From positions 22,406,001-22,470,000 of the forward strand of contig BRKX01000011.1 of assembly GCA_026008535.1 (NCBI GenBank): a stretch of DNA of 64,000 nucleotides, given 5' to 3'. Shown in pieces: positions 45,755-58,375 of the stretch. The notes under the pieces were generated by a model. That model did not search any database. It had not been told where the DNA came from and worked only from the letters and a program-made list of their open reading frames with translations. The position numbers were made by a program, and so were the translations under genes. The first letter of the stretch is position 1; every line of letters starts with the position of its first letter. This DNA is from Perilla frutescens. Lineage: Eukaryota > Streptophyta > Magnoliopsida > Lamiales > Lamiaceae.

Positions 45755-48351
45755 CTTAAAAGTAGAGCAAACCCTTCGGTATTGGTTGATGCAACAACTT
45801 GTCTAAAATGTCAATTAGACATGAATGATTTGTTCAACAACAATTTGTAATATGGGAGGGGAGGAACTAATATTGATTGGTTTAGAATTATAGTAGTCCA
45901 TAATATGCTTATTATGAAATAATTTGGTGTGTCATATTTTCTTAATGTAGTAAAAAATAATTAATTGTTGACTGATTTGTCTTTTAGATGCTAAATCATT
46001 AGAATGGTTTCTGATAATTCAAGTTTTAATTTATTATTTTTTAGCCTTCCATCAATCGCGTTCCGTTACATAATTAGATTGTTTTAAAAATGAATTCATT
46101 AATTTGAATATTTTATGTAATTACTTTTAATGTTTGATATGAATTAATTGCTTTGTAAATCTTTTTTTTTTTGCTAAAAATATATGTCATATTTAATTGC
46201 TTTGTAAATTTCGTTCAATTTATTTCTGAGTTCAATTTCATTGCTCACGTTATTTTGTTTCATTCGAGTTAGTATGTCAATTAATTTGATTTGATTGTAA
46301 TTTTTATGAACAACAAAATGATCTTATGCCCTTTATTACATTTTGATTGTATATTTTTTTTATGACATGATTACTTATTATGAAATGACATGAGTAAATG
46401 CAAAAGAACGATAATTTAATTAAAAAATGGAACATTAACACCATTTAATTGCTATATAAGCACGAATCCATTGATAAAGAATTTGCAAAATGATGAGCAA
46501 ATATTAACGAATACAATAAACCATCGACATATGACAAAACATATTATTTGCTAAACGATGAACAAAATATTGCTAAATAGGTATAAATCATTACTTCTAA
46601 GGAATATTTGACAAAAAAAAAAAAGTAGTAGCACCAAAATCAAACATTCTGAGCAACAAACTTGATGCATGAGATTGTAAATAACAAAACCAACATAACA
46701 TCAAAATCAAGTATTTTAAGAAACAAACCCAATGCATGATATTCCAAACAACAAAATCAACATGACACCAAAATCAAATATTCTAAGCAACAAAACATAG
46801 ATAAGAATAGTAAGCAATAATTACTAAAAAAAATGTGTGGAAACAAGGGGTGGATGGAGTGGGCAGCGGACGACAATTGGAGATAGATGATGATATGGTG
46901 CAAGGCGGTTAAAAGAGTCCGTTGACAGTTCCCATCGTCATTTTGTAGAGGACTCACCATATCACAACGTCTAAGAGAGTTTTGAGTCCTTTCACCAGTA
47001 CAAACTTATGGATTCTACTTCTCTCTCTTCACACATAGATATTGAATAAACATCATTTTATGATTCATTCTCCAATTAAACAAAAAATGACAGCCTCACT
47101 ACTCACCATCCATTTCAACACTTAATTTTGAAAGATTTAGGTCTATGATTAGTTTCTAATTCCCACGCCAAATCTTACTACTTATTTGAGCCAAATTAGG
47201 GGCGGAATTGGAGGGGGCTGCTCCTCACCAATTTTTTTTACATGTAATTTTTCATGAAATATTTAAAAATAATAATAATATGTAGAGTTATTGGTGAATA
47301 ATAGTTCACCCCTCGTGAAGAATTTATGGTTCCGCTCGTGAACCAAATCATATATATACATTTGTGTATATATATATAGTTGAAATATTGTGAATATATA
47401 TGGTGTCTTTTTTTTTAAGAGCACATAAAAATAAAATAGAGAAGCTGTATATTTTACTAAAATTCGAATTATCCCCGTCTTCCTGTTAAATAATGGTATC
47501 CGTCACTTGGGTGTTCCTGGGATGGTTATGAATCGAGTTTTATATTTTAATAACCAAATAAAAGTGTTTGATTCAGGGGTTTTTTTTAATAAATATTCTC
47601 ATCTCCTAAAAAGGAAGAAAAAAGAAAAATTGAACCCACCAGTCAATTATTTCAGCTTCGCAAGCTGTAGAAAAGAAAATTCAGAGTCATGCAAGTAGAA
47701 GAAAAAAAATTTAATAACTGTTTATTGGTGAGTCAAGTCTAGCCCTCTTGTCACGCCTAACTTCTTTTAATATTTATCAATTCTGTTTCTGTTCAACTAC
47801 TTATGATTTATGAACCCAAATACTACTCCTTTTTAATACTTTTTATCCTTGTATTTTTCTGAATATTTTATTCTGAGTTGGTACACTTATTTAGAATGAG
47901 GTAGCTTCCATTTGCTTTTATTTATTTATATTCTTTGTAGTTTGGATGAATAGATACATCTCTATTTCCATGATGTTACATTACATGTATTAGAGTTTTA
48001 TCTATATTAATCATGCACTAATTGATAACTCAACAACTTGAGATCTTAATTTTAAGGGATGAAATTCACAAGAACGCCCCGCTTGGTTAGTCATTTTATT
48101 TTTTGTACCGAATTATGAAATTCGTATTTAATAATAATCACAAACACAAGTTTTTTTTCATTATTTAAAATGTTTATATTAAAGTGTCAAATTGCAAGGG
48201 CTGCTATAAGTTAACAATTATTGACCCTTTCATTGTCGCCATAATGAGATTTGCATCTTCATGACCATCTCCTCTCCTAGATAGTTCATGGAAATAATCA
48301 TTTTTGTAAAATAACTATATTTTTAATAACAATGTCAATATACCCATGATG

Positions 48352-48393
<42 letters not shown>

Positions 48394-48870
48394 CATATGT
48401 AACAAGGTATCGTTCATTATATATGACTTATTACAACATGAAGTAGGCAGAATTGAATATATTAAATACTTAGCTTCAAAATTAATGACATTATTCTATA
48501 ACTTAAAAAAAAAAGTATAAATATAGATCTGTATAGATATGAGATTAAACACAGTTTTCTAACATAAGAAAGACAAATAGATTAGAATTAGTACAAACAA
48601 TGAACTACCATAATTAGATATTCACAAAAATAGGAAACTTTTTCCCACCAATCATAGCTTACAAAATTTAACTTTTTTTCAGAAACATTTACACCATATT
48701 TTTTATTTAAAAAATACAAAATATTTAAACAAATAATAAAAAGAAAAAAGAAAAGGAAAGAGAAAAGGGGGTATGTATTGCCCCCAAAGTGAAGGCAAAT
48801 AATCAGAAAGAAGAATTTGAAAGGCAGATATAGAGAAGAGAAGAGGGGAAGAGAACACAACTAAGCATCC
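45755..48870. other. intergenic, AT-rich, no gene seen
   Basis: AT-rich sequence with a repeated pattern of the type CAAAATCAA(A/G)TATT(C/T)TAAG(C/A)AACAAA near 46640-46795 (three imperfect copies). An (AAT)n microsatellite occurs at about 48354-48393. No supported reading frames. Confidence 0.5.
48354..48393. repeat. (AAT)n microsatellite
   Basis: About 13 uninterrupted AAT units. Confidence 0.95.
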
Positions 48871-48877
48871 GGGAAAT

Positions 48878-48902
48878 CTCTCTCTCTCTCTCTCTCTCTC
48901 GC
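48878..48902 (+). promoter_or_regulatory. CT repeat in the POB1-like promoter/leader
   Basis: About 12 CT units roughly 85 bp before the start codon. CT/GA repeats at this place are common core-promoter or 5' UTR features of plant genes without a clear TATA box; no TATA box is obvious here. Confidence 0.5.
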
Positions 48903-48984
48903 TCTTCCTCTCTCATTATACACTGCGCTCTTCAGTGGATAACGAGAAAGGTTTTAGAGAGAGAAACACACACCCCCCGTAATT

Positions 48985-50204
48985 ATGAGGGATTCGGGTC
49001 TGGATCTATTCGACCCGAGAACCACCGTCATGGACTCCGCCTTCAGCTCCTCCCCCAGCGCCAGCCGCGACCCCGATTTCGGCTTCGCCTTCAACGACAG
49101 CAATTTCTCCGACCGGGTTCTTCGAATCGAGATTGTCGCCGATTCGGCCGAGTCTCAGCCTGAATCCGAGGGTTGCAAAACCCTAGCTGATTGGGCGCTG
49201 CGCAAGAGCAAACGACGTCGTGGGGATATAGCCAAGAAGGAGAATGGTGAGCCGCTCCACCTTTTAGTCAACGTACCTTGCGTGTTTCATTGTTGTTGTT
49301 CATATTTCATGAAATTTCGTTGTTTTTTTCGTCTACATGGATTGAGTTGACATGAAAAAAGATTCTTTTTTTTTAAATTCCACGGGATTTATTTTTTAGT
49401 TATTTTCCGATGTGTTATAGCTCGAGAAATAAGATATAGCACGACATCTAAAATTTAATTACCTGTATAATTTTATGATAGTTTTTTATGGTGAAATGAT
49501 GCAGAGCTAAAGATAAGCAACTTGATTATCACCAGAAGTTTTTGCCTCCCTATTAGAAATGCTGAAGGTGGATTATGTTGTTAGGGCTTAACTTATGTCT
49601 TAACTGGAAATTAGTGATGCTAAATAAATTATAAGTATTGGTTATGATAATAAAGTTCTGGACTTTTGAGCTGTTCTTCGATATGTTGATTCTAGAAATT
49701 AAATTTGTTAGATAGCATGTTGCGACGTTAAATTGTGATGTAGATTTGGGTATCTATGCACATTATATTATTGAGTTCTATGGCATTGGAGTGTCCTGTC
49801 AATCAGGAAAACTGGAATAAATTGGTGTCGAGTATTTGTTCTATTTGGAACGTCCTATGTCAATGCTTTTAACATTATCTTACCTTCTCTATTATGTGAC
49901 CTACGTTGCACCAGTGATTTCCTGATGCCCTTTTGCACATATTCTTGGCTTATACACATTCTTATAATGGTATGGGTTGTGCTCATCTTAATCAGACATG
50001 TACCACTCGTTTGCAGCTTTGGATATCAACAATTGCCCAGAAGAGCAGATTTTAGATGGCCAACCTGAAGCTGAAGATGGTGTGGGTGATGAGAATCATG
50101 ATGAAGAAGAAATTCCAATGATAGAAGATTCTCCATCAGGTATTAAACTGAAATTCTTATTTCAACATATATTACTCTGTCATGGACTCATGATTGAGTG
50201 TTTT

Positions 50205-50236
<32 letters not shown>

Positions 50237-52853
50237 GTTAAATATTTTTTGTATCAGTCTCCTCTGTCACAGCAATTAATTCTTTGATTCTTGTTAGAAA
50301 TTAGAATACATGCCAATTTATGTATTTAGTTAGCATTAAGTCTGATGTTTGAAAATGGGTGAATGCAAGTTATTTCAGTGGAGAAGCACAGACTGGGAAA
50401 TGTTATTTGGTAAATGAGTTGATAGCAAGTTTATGTATAGGTGCAAACAACATGTATACAGCATGACTAATTCAGGCCTGGTTGTCTAGAAAATGAGATT
50501 GAGTGACAGGGTATCTGCATGGCGTGCTCTATGGCTTATTGATTGTAAATTTAGAGACTCTTCCTATATGGTTATCCTATTAAACTAGTGATTTATCCAT
50601 AGCATTTTCATCATTGGTCATGCTGGAGATTTAGTTGCATTATACCTCAGTTTATCTAAAATTATTCTTAGGGAAGTTAGTGCACTATGTGCAAATGCAC
50701 ATATGTTTCCATGAAGTTGCCTACTCTTTGAACACTAGTCACTCACAGAGAATTAATGTTCTATTGTTATTCCTTCTGCTCTGAGTTGGTAATTGTATTC
50801 TATATGTTACCACTGCAGGGGATGAAGCTGCAAATAGTGATGATTCAAATTGGTCTGAAGATGGTTCGGGTGTGGTAAGGGTGAAAACTTTGCATATTAG
50901 CTCTCCTATCTTAGCAGCGAAGAGTCCATTTTTCTATAAGGTACTGGTAGTTTTAGCTTCTACTATGTGCTTTTCTTTACAAGAATTGATCTTTACATTT
51001 CTTGACCCCTTTCTTCTTTATGCAGTTGTTTTCAAATGGTATGATGGAATCAGAACAGAGACATGTAACCCTAAGAATTAATACCTCAGGTATGTAATAA
51101 TCAGGTGCATTATGCAAAAACTACATAAATGCTGCTTCTATTGCATAATTACTTAGGGTTGTTGATTGCAGTTCTGGAGCCTTTTTTTTTTATTTTTTTT
51201 CATCAATATCTTTGTCCAGATTAAGGAAATACTTAGGATCCTCAGTTTTTCTGAGCATTTTCTTTCCGTTTTTTCCCTTTTGTTCAAAACTTCAACTATT
51301 ATTGCTCATTTATAATTAGCTGCATTATGCATTAAACAATAGCACATTTTCTCTGGAACCTTTTTTGGCAAGGGAGCTTATCTAGGTAATTTTTTGCATT
51401 TGTTGCTCAACTGCATCCCTTATGTAACATATTTCTCAATGTAACAGAAGAAGCTGCACTTATGGAACTCCTAAATTTTATGTATAGCAACACGTTAAGC
51501 ACCAATACAGCTCCTGCTTTATTGGATGTGCTTATGGCTGCTGATAAGTTCGAGGTAGCCTCATGCATGAGACATTGCAGTCGTTTACTGAGAAACTTGC
51601 CCATGACTCCAGATTCTGCATTACTGTATCTGGATCTTCCTTCTAGTGTCCTTATGGCTGATGCAGTTCAACCGCTGACTGATGCAGCAAAGCAATTCTT
51701 AGCTGCCCGTTATAAAGATATATCAAAGTAAGATCTCCCAACCCATTTTCTTTGAATGGTTTCTCTTTTCAAAGAAATGAGAAAGACAAAGGGAACTTGC
51801 ATTTGACCTTTTCTTTTTCTGTTTGTCCTTTTCTTTGCTGGATGAATGAATATGGCATGATTTACTGGTTATGTCTGCTTTTTCCATCTATATATCAGTC
51901 AATATTATGCATGCATTGCGAAAGAATAGGGTATTCTTTGTTCATCATCATTCAACTTTTCTGATAGCTATATTAATTAATTTGCCTCTGCTCGACATAT
52001 ATTTATGTTTTTGATACTGAGCAGGTTCCAAGATGAGGTTATGAATTTGCCTCTTGCTGGGATTGAGGCAATCCTGTGTAGCGATGATCTTCAGGTGGCT
52101 TCAGAGGACGCAGTTTATGACTTTGCGCTAAAGTGGACTAAGACTCACTATCAAAAGCTGGAGGAGCGGCGGGATATCCTCTGTACACGCTTGGGTCGCT
52201 ATATCCGTTTCCCTTACATGACTTCCCGGAAGCTTAGAAAAGTTCTGACCTGCAATGACTTCGATCACGATTTTGCTACTAAAGCTGTGCTTGATGCCTT
52301 ATTTTTCAAGGCAGAGGCCCCACATCGGCAGAGAATACATGCCGTAGAGGAGTCATCCTCTAGCCGTCGGTTTGTGGAGCGGTCCTACAAGTACAGGCCA
52401 GTTAAGGTAGTTGAGTTTGAGCTCCCACGCCAACAATGTGTAGTGTACTTAGATCTCAAACGGGATGAATGCTCAAATCTCTTCCCGTCGGGGCGGGTGT
52501 ATTCTCAAGCATTCCACTTGGGCGGGCAAGGCTTCTTCCTATCTGCACATTGCAACATGGATCAAGGAAGCTCGTTTCATTGCTTTGGCCTCTTTCTAGG
52601 GATGCAAGAAAAGGGGTCCGTCTCGTTCGCTGTTGATTATGAATTTGCTGCCAGATCGAAACCTACGGAAGAATATATAAGCAAATACAAAGGTAACTAC
52701 ACATTCACCGGTGGGAAGGCAGTTGGATATCGCAACTTATTTAGCATTCCGTGGACATCATTCATGGCCGAAGACAGTCTTTATTTCATTAACGACATAC
52801 TCCATCTTAGAGCTGAGCTGACCATCAAACGTGAGATCGTGTCGTCGTCGTAG
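48985..52853 (+). CDS. POB1/LRB: BTB/POZ-BACK protein, POB1 / LIGHT-RESPONSE BTB type
   Basis: Six coding exons: 48985-49246, 50017-50139, 50819-50940, 51026-51089, 51448-51727, 52025-52853, all with GT-AG junctions and consistent phases. The product is 559 residues (Arabidopsis POB1/LRB2 is 561). The N-terminus carries FAFNDSNFSDRVLRIEI and a basic nuclear-signal-like RKSKRRR (about 73-79), followed by an acidic stretch. The BTB domain (about 140-240) includes [20 protein letters not shown] and LLDVLMAADKFEVASCM. The BACK domain (about 250-350) includes EAILCSDDLQVASEDAVYDF. The C-terminal domain holds YRPVKVVEFELPRQQCVVYL and GGQGFFLSAHCNMDQ. Such proteins are substrate adaptors for CUL3 ubiquitin ligases; LRB1/LRB2 target phytochrome B-PIF3 and POB1-type proteins target PUB17 in defence. 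It lies 6.2 kb from the HWS gene, its neighbour in Arabidopsis too. An intron contains a (CTTT)n microsatellite. Confidence 0.95.
50201..50236. repeat. (CTTT)n microsatellite in intron 2 of the POB1-like gene
   Basis: About eight tandem TTTC units, beginning about 60 bp after the 5' splice site. Confidence 0.9.
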
Positions 52854-54353
52854 AGAGGTCTTGAAGTGCTTGATTCTTGACTTGAGTTTTCCTTTCTGCT
52901 CCAAGAAAATCCGCGGAGAGGTATATAAGGCATGCTGAGGTGAGGTGTGCTTATATTTTGTAATTGAGGTCAATGTTGCAATTATGTGATGTTTAGCAAA
53001 TTAAGCTCCTGATAAATTAACTTTGAAGAGCCAGGCTGCTGTATACTTGTAGTGTGATGTGGATGCTAAATGTGCTGTAAATAGGGTTGTCTGGCGAGCC
53101 TTTTAACATTTTTAGGAGCCCTAATTTGCTTCTATAGAGATATGCTTGAGTTGCGATTTCTCTCTTCTTTTCTTTTATTTTATTTTGTGTAATGGAAAGC
53201 TTTCAATTTCTCAATCACACATTCTCTCTCTCTCTCTCTCTCAAAAATAATTGGTGGGAGAGGAAGATGATGGAAAAGTGAGCACTTTTAAGGGTAAAAT
53301 ATTTCTCCTGTCCAAAAATAAAGTATCATACTTTCTTAGAGACTCTAAAATTTCCCTTTTTCTAAATGGGAATGGCACAAAATAATTTATTGATAGTCTT
53401 TACACGAAAATCTGCTGTATGTTCTTAGTTCTTACAGAATAATAAATTTGCTCGACGTATTCCTAAAAAGGTAATCCTCGTAAACAAACAAACAAACAAA
53501 AATGTTCAACTTAGCATGGATCTAGGTGTTTAGTGATGAATTTGGAGCTACCTCTAATTGAACGCAATGAGGTTTTATAATGTATTTTGCACATATTTAT
53601 ACAAGTGCCGAGTGCGAATGAGATAGTTCATTCTTTTAACTCCGTATATTTCTCGTCTTTCTTCATCAAGAAGTTGGATTTTGAATTTTCCGCAATAATT
53701 TATTGTGAGGCAGAAGCGGATTGTCTTGAATTAATTCATTTTCTTATTGTTACGCTTAAAAAATTATAAAATTGGTCATTCGCGTAAGTAGTCTTTTTTA
53801 TTATTACTATTATTTTTGGAATAAGGTATAAAAATACGCTCAATGTTTTGGTCCAGTTCGGGTCAGACATTTACTGTATGACTCATTCATTTGGTCTCTT
53901 AAACTATATTTTAAATGACACACTCGGTTCCTTCTGTAACAAAAATATTCATTAGTAATTAAGATTAATTAAACATGCAAATTTTGGTGGTGGGATTTGA
54001 GGCTAAATTGTATTGCCTATAGTTGTCTATTGAACAAATTGAAACTATGGTTATATAGCACACACTTTAAAGTTTTAAAGCTCTCATTCATTTTCAATAT
54101 TCAACATTGAATTAGTGTCGAAAATTCCTAGTCTAAGCCATGAATATAAACTCTCGCCTCCGAGTTTTCTCATTCGAATTACTCTATTATCCGACATTCA
54201 ATTGACGATTAAATGGCATCATCATAAAGCTTGTGGTGAGAACTTTCCAATCATACCCAACATTGCACTATATTATCGCTTGAATCACTCGGAATTAGGT
54301 GTTATAAAAGTTTTGCAGATTTAATTAACATTAACTACTAAGAAAAAAAAATA
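52854..54353. other. 3' flank of the POB1-like gene and intergenic DNA
   Basis: A (CT)n run lies at about 53223-53243. A degenerate MITE-like start, CTCCTGTCCAAAAATAAAGT, occurs at about 53307. A short (AAAC)n run is at about 53485-53500. No gene seen. Confidence 0.5.
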
Positions 54354-54603
54354 CTATTACCATCCCAATAAGATAGACCGATTGAGATTTTCACAAGGAT
54401 TAATAAAAAAAATTGAGAAATATAATTAATTAAAGAGCTTCATAATATACCCTCTTTATTTATTTAATAATGAATTAAGACTTAATGTAAATATATTAAA
54501 TAGAGGTATATATTAATAAATTAGCTAAATATGTATACAACCTGCCAACATATTAGAGCATCCAAAAAAGAAAAACCCATCTACCTTAATAGGATAAAGA
54601 GAG
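54354..54603. mobile_element. Stowaway-like MITE
   Basis: About 250 bp between TA dinucleotides. Left CTATTACCATCCCAATAAGA pairs with the right end CTACCTTAATAGGATAAAGA followed by GAG in inverted orientation. The body matches 21960-22190. TA target and small AT-rich body fit the Tc1/Mariner Stowaway class. Confidence 0.7.
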
Positions 54604-54985
54604 TAATATTTTTAATGAAATTATTTATTTGTACTATTTAAAATAGTTCAAAGGAACAAATGAACACAGTCATACTTAACATCTAATAATTTGGAATTGG
54701 GACAAAAACTTTTAAGTTTTTTTTTCTTTGTTTTGTGTAAATTTTTTTAAAGTGAGTGATCATAGTAAATTAGTAAGACAAAAGGAGGCGAAGCCCGAGA
54801 GGCCCAACGTGCTAACTACGCAACCCATAAAAACCAAAACCAAACACGCAAACTGACCCCAAAATTATTATATGATTAAAATGGAGGCCCTCTCTTTCTC
54901 ATTCACCATCAGATTCAGATAATAAAAAGAAAAAAAGAGAAATATCGAGAAATCATATCGCCGTTGGATCTAGGTTTTTGCAGCG
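54604..54985. other. upstream region and 5' leader of eIF1A
   Basis: Contains a CT-rich leader stretch (about 54889-54902, CCCTCTCTTTCTC) and a purine-rich leader to the ATG at 54986. No clear TATA box; TATTATATGA at about 54866 is a weak candidate. Confidence 0.4.
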
Positions 54986-55962
54986 ATGCCGAAGAACAAG
55001 GGAAAGGGAGGAAAGAATCGGAAGAGGGGAAAGAATGAAGCCGATGACGAGAAGAGAGAGCTCGTCTTCAAGGAGGATGGTCAGGAATACGCGCAGGTTA
55101 TGCGCATGCTCGGAAACGGCCGCTGCGAGGCCACCTGTATCGACGGCGTCAAGCGCCTCTGCCATATCCGAGGAAAGATGCACAAGAAGGTCTGGATCGC
55201 CGCCGGCGATATCATACTCGTCGGCCTCCGCGACTATCAGGTCTTTTTTTTTTCTTTTTTTTTTTTGAATTGGGGATTTTGCTGCATATGTTTGTGTATG
55301 TATGTGTGGACAGTATTTAACCTTTTTTTATTGTCTGCTTGGGTGCTTATAAAGAATACACGTGAAGCTGCAAAAAGACAATAGAATTATCTGGATTGTT
55401 TACGAAGGAGTTCTTTGTTTATTTGGAGGTTTTTGTTTTTGTTTTTGGTATCTGCAGTTGGATTTTTGGCAATTTATTTGATAAAAAAATGGTTCATTGT
55501 TGGGCGCCTTTACATCGCACCTGGTTATAATTTGTTGTGTGTGTATTGGATTCATGAATCATTATAAAAAGTAATTGATGTTTGAAATCATTATAAAAAA
55601 TAAGCTTAAGATGGGCTAGCATCATATAACTCTGTAAAAAAACTCAGCCTTTTGAATAGGAACAGAAGCGGATTCTAATATTTTGCTGAATGATCTTCAT
55701 TTGAGGCACACATCTTGATATAATCGTAGTTATTGAAGGTTTTTGAATGAATTGAAGAGGTGATTTGATATTGTGACAGGATGACAAGGCTGATGTAATC
55801 TTGAAATACATGCCCGACGAAGCTAGGCTATTGAAGGCTTATGGTGAGCTGCCGGAGAACACCAGGCTAAACGAGGGTATTGCCGGTGGGCTCGACGAGG
55901 AGGATGATGGTGCTGGGGACGATTACGTTGAATTCGAGGACGAGGACATCGACAAACTCTAG
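54986..55962 (+). CDS. eIF1A: eukaryotic translation initiation factor 1A (eIF1A)
   Basis: Two coding exons, 54986-55240 and 55780-55962, phase 0, GT-AG; 145 residues, the normal plant length. The basic N-terminal tail MPKNKGKGGKNRKRGKNEAD leads into the S1-like OB fold (about 30-95) with ELVFKEDGQEYAQVMRMLGN, CIDGVKRLCHIRGKM, KVWIAAGDIILVGLRDYQ. After the intron come DDKADVILKYMPDEARLLK and the acidic tail ending DDYVEFEDEDIDKL. eIF1A binds the A site of the 40S subunit and helps scanning and start-codon choice. Both tails and the OB fold are complete; the GC-rich first exon contrasts with the AT-rich intron and flanks. No anomalies. Confidence 0.97.
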
Positions 55963-57493
55963 ACTGGTAGAGAACTCTGGGACCTTTGTTTCAAGGGTTA
56001 TTAAGCATATTTCCTCTTGTATTCTTTACGACACTGCAACAACACAAGTCACAAGATAGAGGAGGTGGAGGTGGAGGATGAGGGGATGTTATCTTATGTG
56101 TAACGTTTTAAGTTATAATATGGTAAATCTTTATTTGCTGTACGATATAATTTGCACACTTGCTTGCAGTAATGAGAAAGCTACACTTCTTTTTTTATGA
56201 TCATTTTAATTATTTATCACCAGAAATTCCCTCATATATAGTTTCGACTTCTTGCTTTTGATTTATATTTTCTTTTTTCGAGTCTCTCTTGGTGGGAAAC
56301 CTGCAAAGGGGGAGGAGGGGGAATTCGACCTTGCCTAAGGTCAGCCGGAGGAGGTACTGCCCACATGCCTCTCCGGCCGGCGGCGGGCAGGGTCCTATTC
56401 TCCCAACATAGGGTTCCCCAGAAGAAGGAACTTTTTTTTTAAGTGGCACTTAAGCATTAATCAATCATTTTATCAAATTTTGTTCTTGTTGGTCCTGTTC
56501 TTAGAAGAATCTCATGCATTTCTGTACCGAGGTTGATTGCTTCAATGGCTCTGCAAGGGATGACTTTCGAGGTTTCGATTTTATTTTTTATTTTTTGTGG
56601 TTTACAAGCTATTAATAATTTATGTTGTAAGTTGTAACCCGCAAAAAAAATAGTTTAAATGATGAAGTTCAAAAATATTTATAATCTGGATGATAAATTT
56701 CTACGAGCATCAATTACAAGCACGTACTACGAATAATATAAGAGTAGGTATCTTTAAAATATTCTTGATACATATAATAATAGTTTCAAATACAAAAAAT
56801 ACATTATTTATTTGTTTAATATTCAACAATGTTTAGAAGTAATACTTAATTTTTCGGCCTTCCACAAGATTTTATGAAATAGTGTGCGCACTTCGGTAGC
56901 GGCCGCGGGTTACCTTCGATAAAAGAAAAAAAAAACATTTACACACGAGCGGAATAGTAGGATATATAAATTACAAGTCGATTATAGAGAGGGTGGTTGG
57001 ACATGTATAAAATTATTATGAAATAATACCGACGAGCATATCCATAGTTTCCAAATTTTAATGTGGAGTAGATTATTCCGATCCCTTGTTAGTGACGAAA
57101 GTTAAAAAGCAGTAACTAAAATTATGAAATAGCATACAAAAGAAACTTAAAATAGACAACACATACATGACCAAGCTAGGCCAAGAATATCACACATCCC
57201 AACTAATCCAACAAACCAAATTTGATTAAAAAACAATTATTTTTTTCTCCTTTCCTTTTTTTTTTGCTTTGAGATTTATGGATTTTCCATAACTGCAATC
57301 ATTTCTTGATACACCTCCAATGGTTGATCACATCACAAATTGATCAAGCCCCCCCCGCCAAAAAAAAAAGAGTCGATGATTCCATGTTTGCCAATTAAGA
57401 TCAGTGATGTATAATATACATATCAATTAATCCAATCTTGATGAAATATTCCTGGATTTACGATCATGCATATCATATCGATCTGTAACGATT
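55963..57493. other. intergenic between eIF1A and the DUF1191 gene
   Basis: Holds the 3' region of eIF1A, a GC-rich island at about 56278-56428 (separate entry) and a smaller one at about 56895-56915 (GTAGCGGCCGCGGGTTACC). Otherwise AT-rich with no gene. Confidence 0.5.
56278..56428 (-). other. isolated GC-rich island, repeat-like, unidentified
   Basis: About 150 bp of 60% GC or so inside very AT-rich DNA. On the minus strand an open frame reads GEPYVGRIGPCPPPAGEACG then QYLLRLTLGKVEFPLLPLCR, and AAGGTCGAATTCCCC resembles a polymerase III B box. I do not recognise it. A decayed SINE or captured gene fragment are possible. Confidence 0.3.
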
Positions 57494-58375
57494 ATGGCAT
57501 TGAAAAGGGATTGTGTGATTGTATTGATCGTGTTGAATGCATGGTTATGTCAGCAGCTTGTGCAGGGATCAGAGACGTACAACAGGGATTCATTGGATTC
57601 ATTTCTGTATGATTATGCATTCAAGAAAATCCGAAGACTGCGTTCAGGCAAAATGTACAACGTTGGTCCTCCATCGAATTTCCCAGGCATGGAAGTGGCG
57701 GTTGCTCGTGTGAGAACGAGTAGTTTGTGGAACAAGGGGCTTAGCTACGGCTCATTAGCAATCCCACCAAAGATAATGCCATGGCCTTTTACAAGGAGAG
57801 TTGATGTAGTGTATCAAAATCTTGCCAACTGGTCATCTTGTTACTACAGTGTGCCTAATCACAGGCTTGTGGCGCCTGTGATGGGCTTTCTAGCCTATGA
57901 CTCCACAAATAATGGACTCATTGGGCTCAGAGCAATGGGGGGTCATCCCTTTGTACTAAATTTTTCGAGTATTTACAGTAATAGTAGTGATGCTAGGAAT
58001 GTGACAATGAGTATGAGGTACCGGTGTGTTAGATTTGACACGAATGGGACGTTGGAGTTGAGCAGTATGATGAGGGAGAGTTCATCATGTGTGGTGAGAG
58101 AGCAGGGCCATTTCTCTGTTGTAGTCCCTAATGAGGCCAAGGATGATAATGGGGTTCACAAATGGTGGATAATGGGGATTGCAGCTGCTGTTGTGGGATT
58201 GATGTGGCTCGTCGTGGTGGTTGTTTTCGGGTGCAAGAGGAAGAAGATGAAGAAGATGGAAAGGGAGTCTGAAAGATGTGAGGGATTGGATACAATTTGG
58301 ATTGGGAGAAGCAGAATGCCTTGTGCTTCAGGTATTAGAACACAACCAGTTCTTGAAAATAGCTATCTTCCTTGA
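57494..58375 (+). CDS. DUF1191 single-pass membrane protein
   Basis: Intronless, 293 residues. Residues 1-25 form a signal peptide (hydrophobic VIVLIVLNAWLC ending near QGSE). The extracellular part (about 26-223) has the DUF1191 features: SLDSFLYDYAFKKI, GKMYNVGPPSNFPGMEVAVA, VRTSSLWNKG, VYQNLANWSSCYYSVPNH, VMGFLAYDSTN and several N-glycosylation sites (NWS, NFS, NSS, NVT, NGT). A single membrane span (224-247, WWIMGIAAAVVGLMWLVVVV) precedes a basic cytosolic tail KRKKMKKMER. DUF1191 is a plant-specific family with no established function; the topology suggests a plasma-membrane protein with an extracellular domain. Length and layout are normal. Confidence 0.88.
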   Translation: MALKRDCVIVLIVLNAWLCQQLVQGSETYNRDSLDSFLYDYAFKKIRRLRSGKMYNVGPPSNFPGMEVAVARVRTSSLWNKGLSYGSLAIPPKIMPWPFTRRVDVVYQNLANWSSCYYSVPNHRLVAPVMGFLAYDSTNNGLIGLRAMGGHPFVLNFSSIYSNSSDARNVTMSMRYRCVRFDTNGTLELSSMMRESSSCVVREQGHFSVVVPNEAKDDNGVHKWWIMGIAAAVVGLMWLVVVVVFGCKRKKMKKMERESERCEGLDTIWIGRSRMPCASGIRTQPVLENSYLP

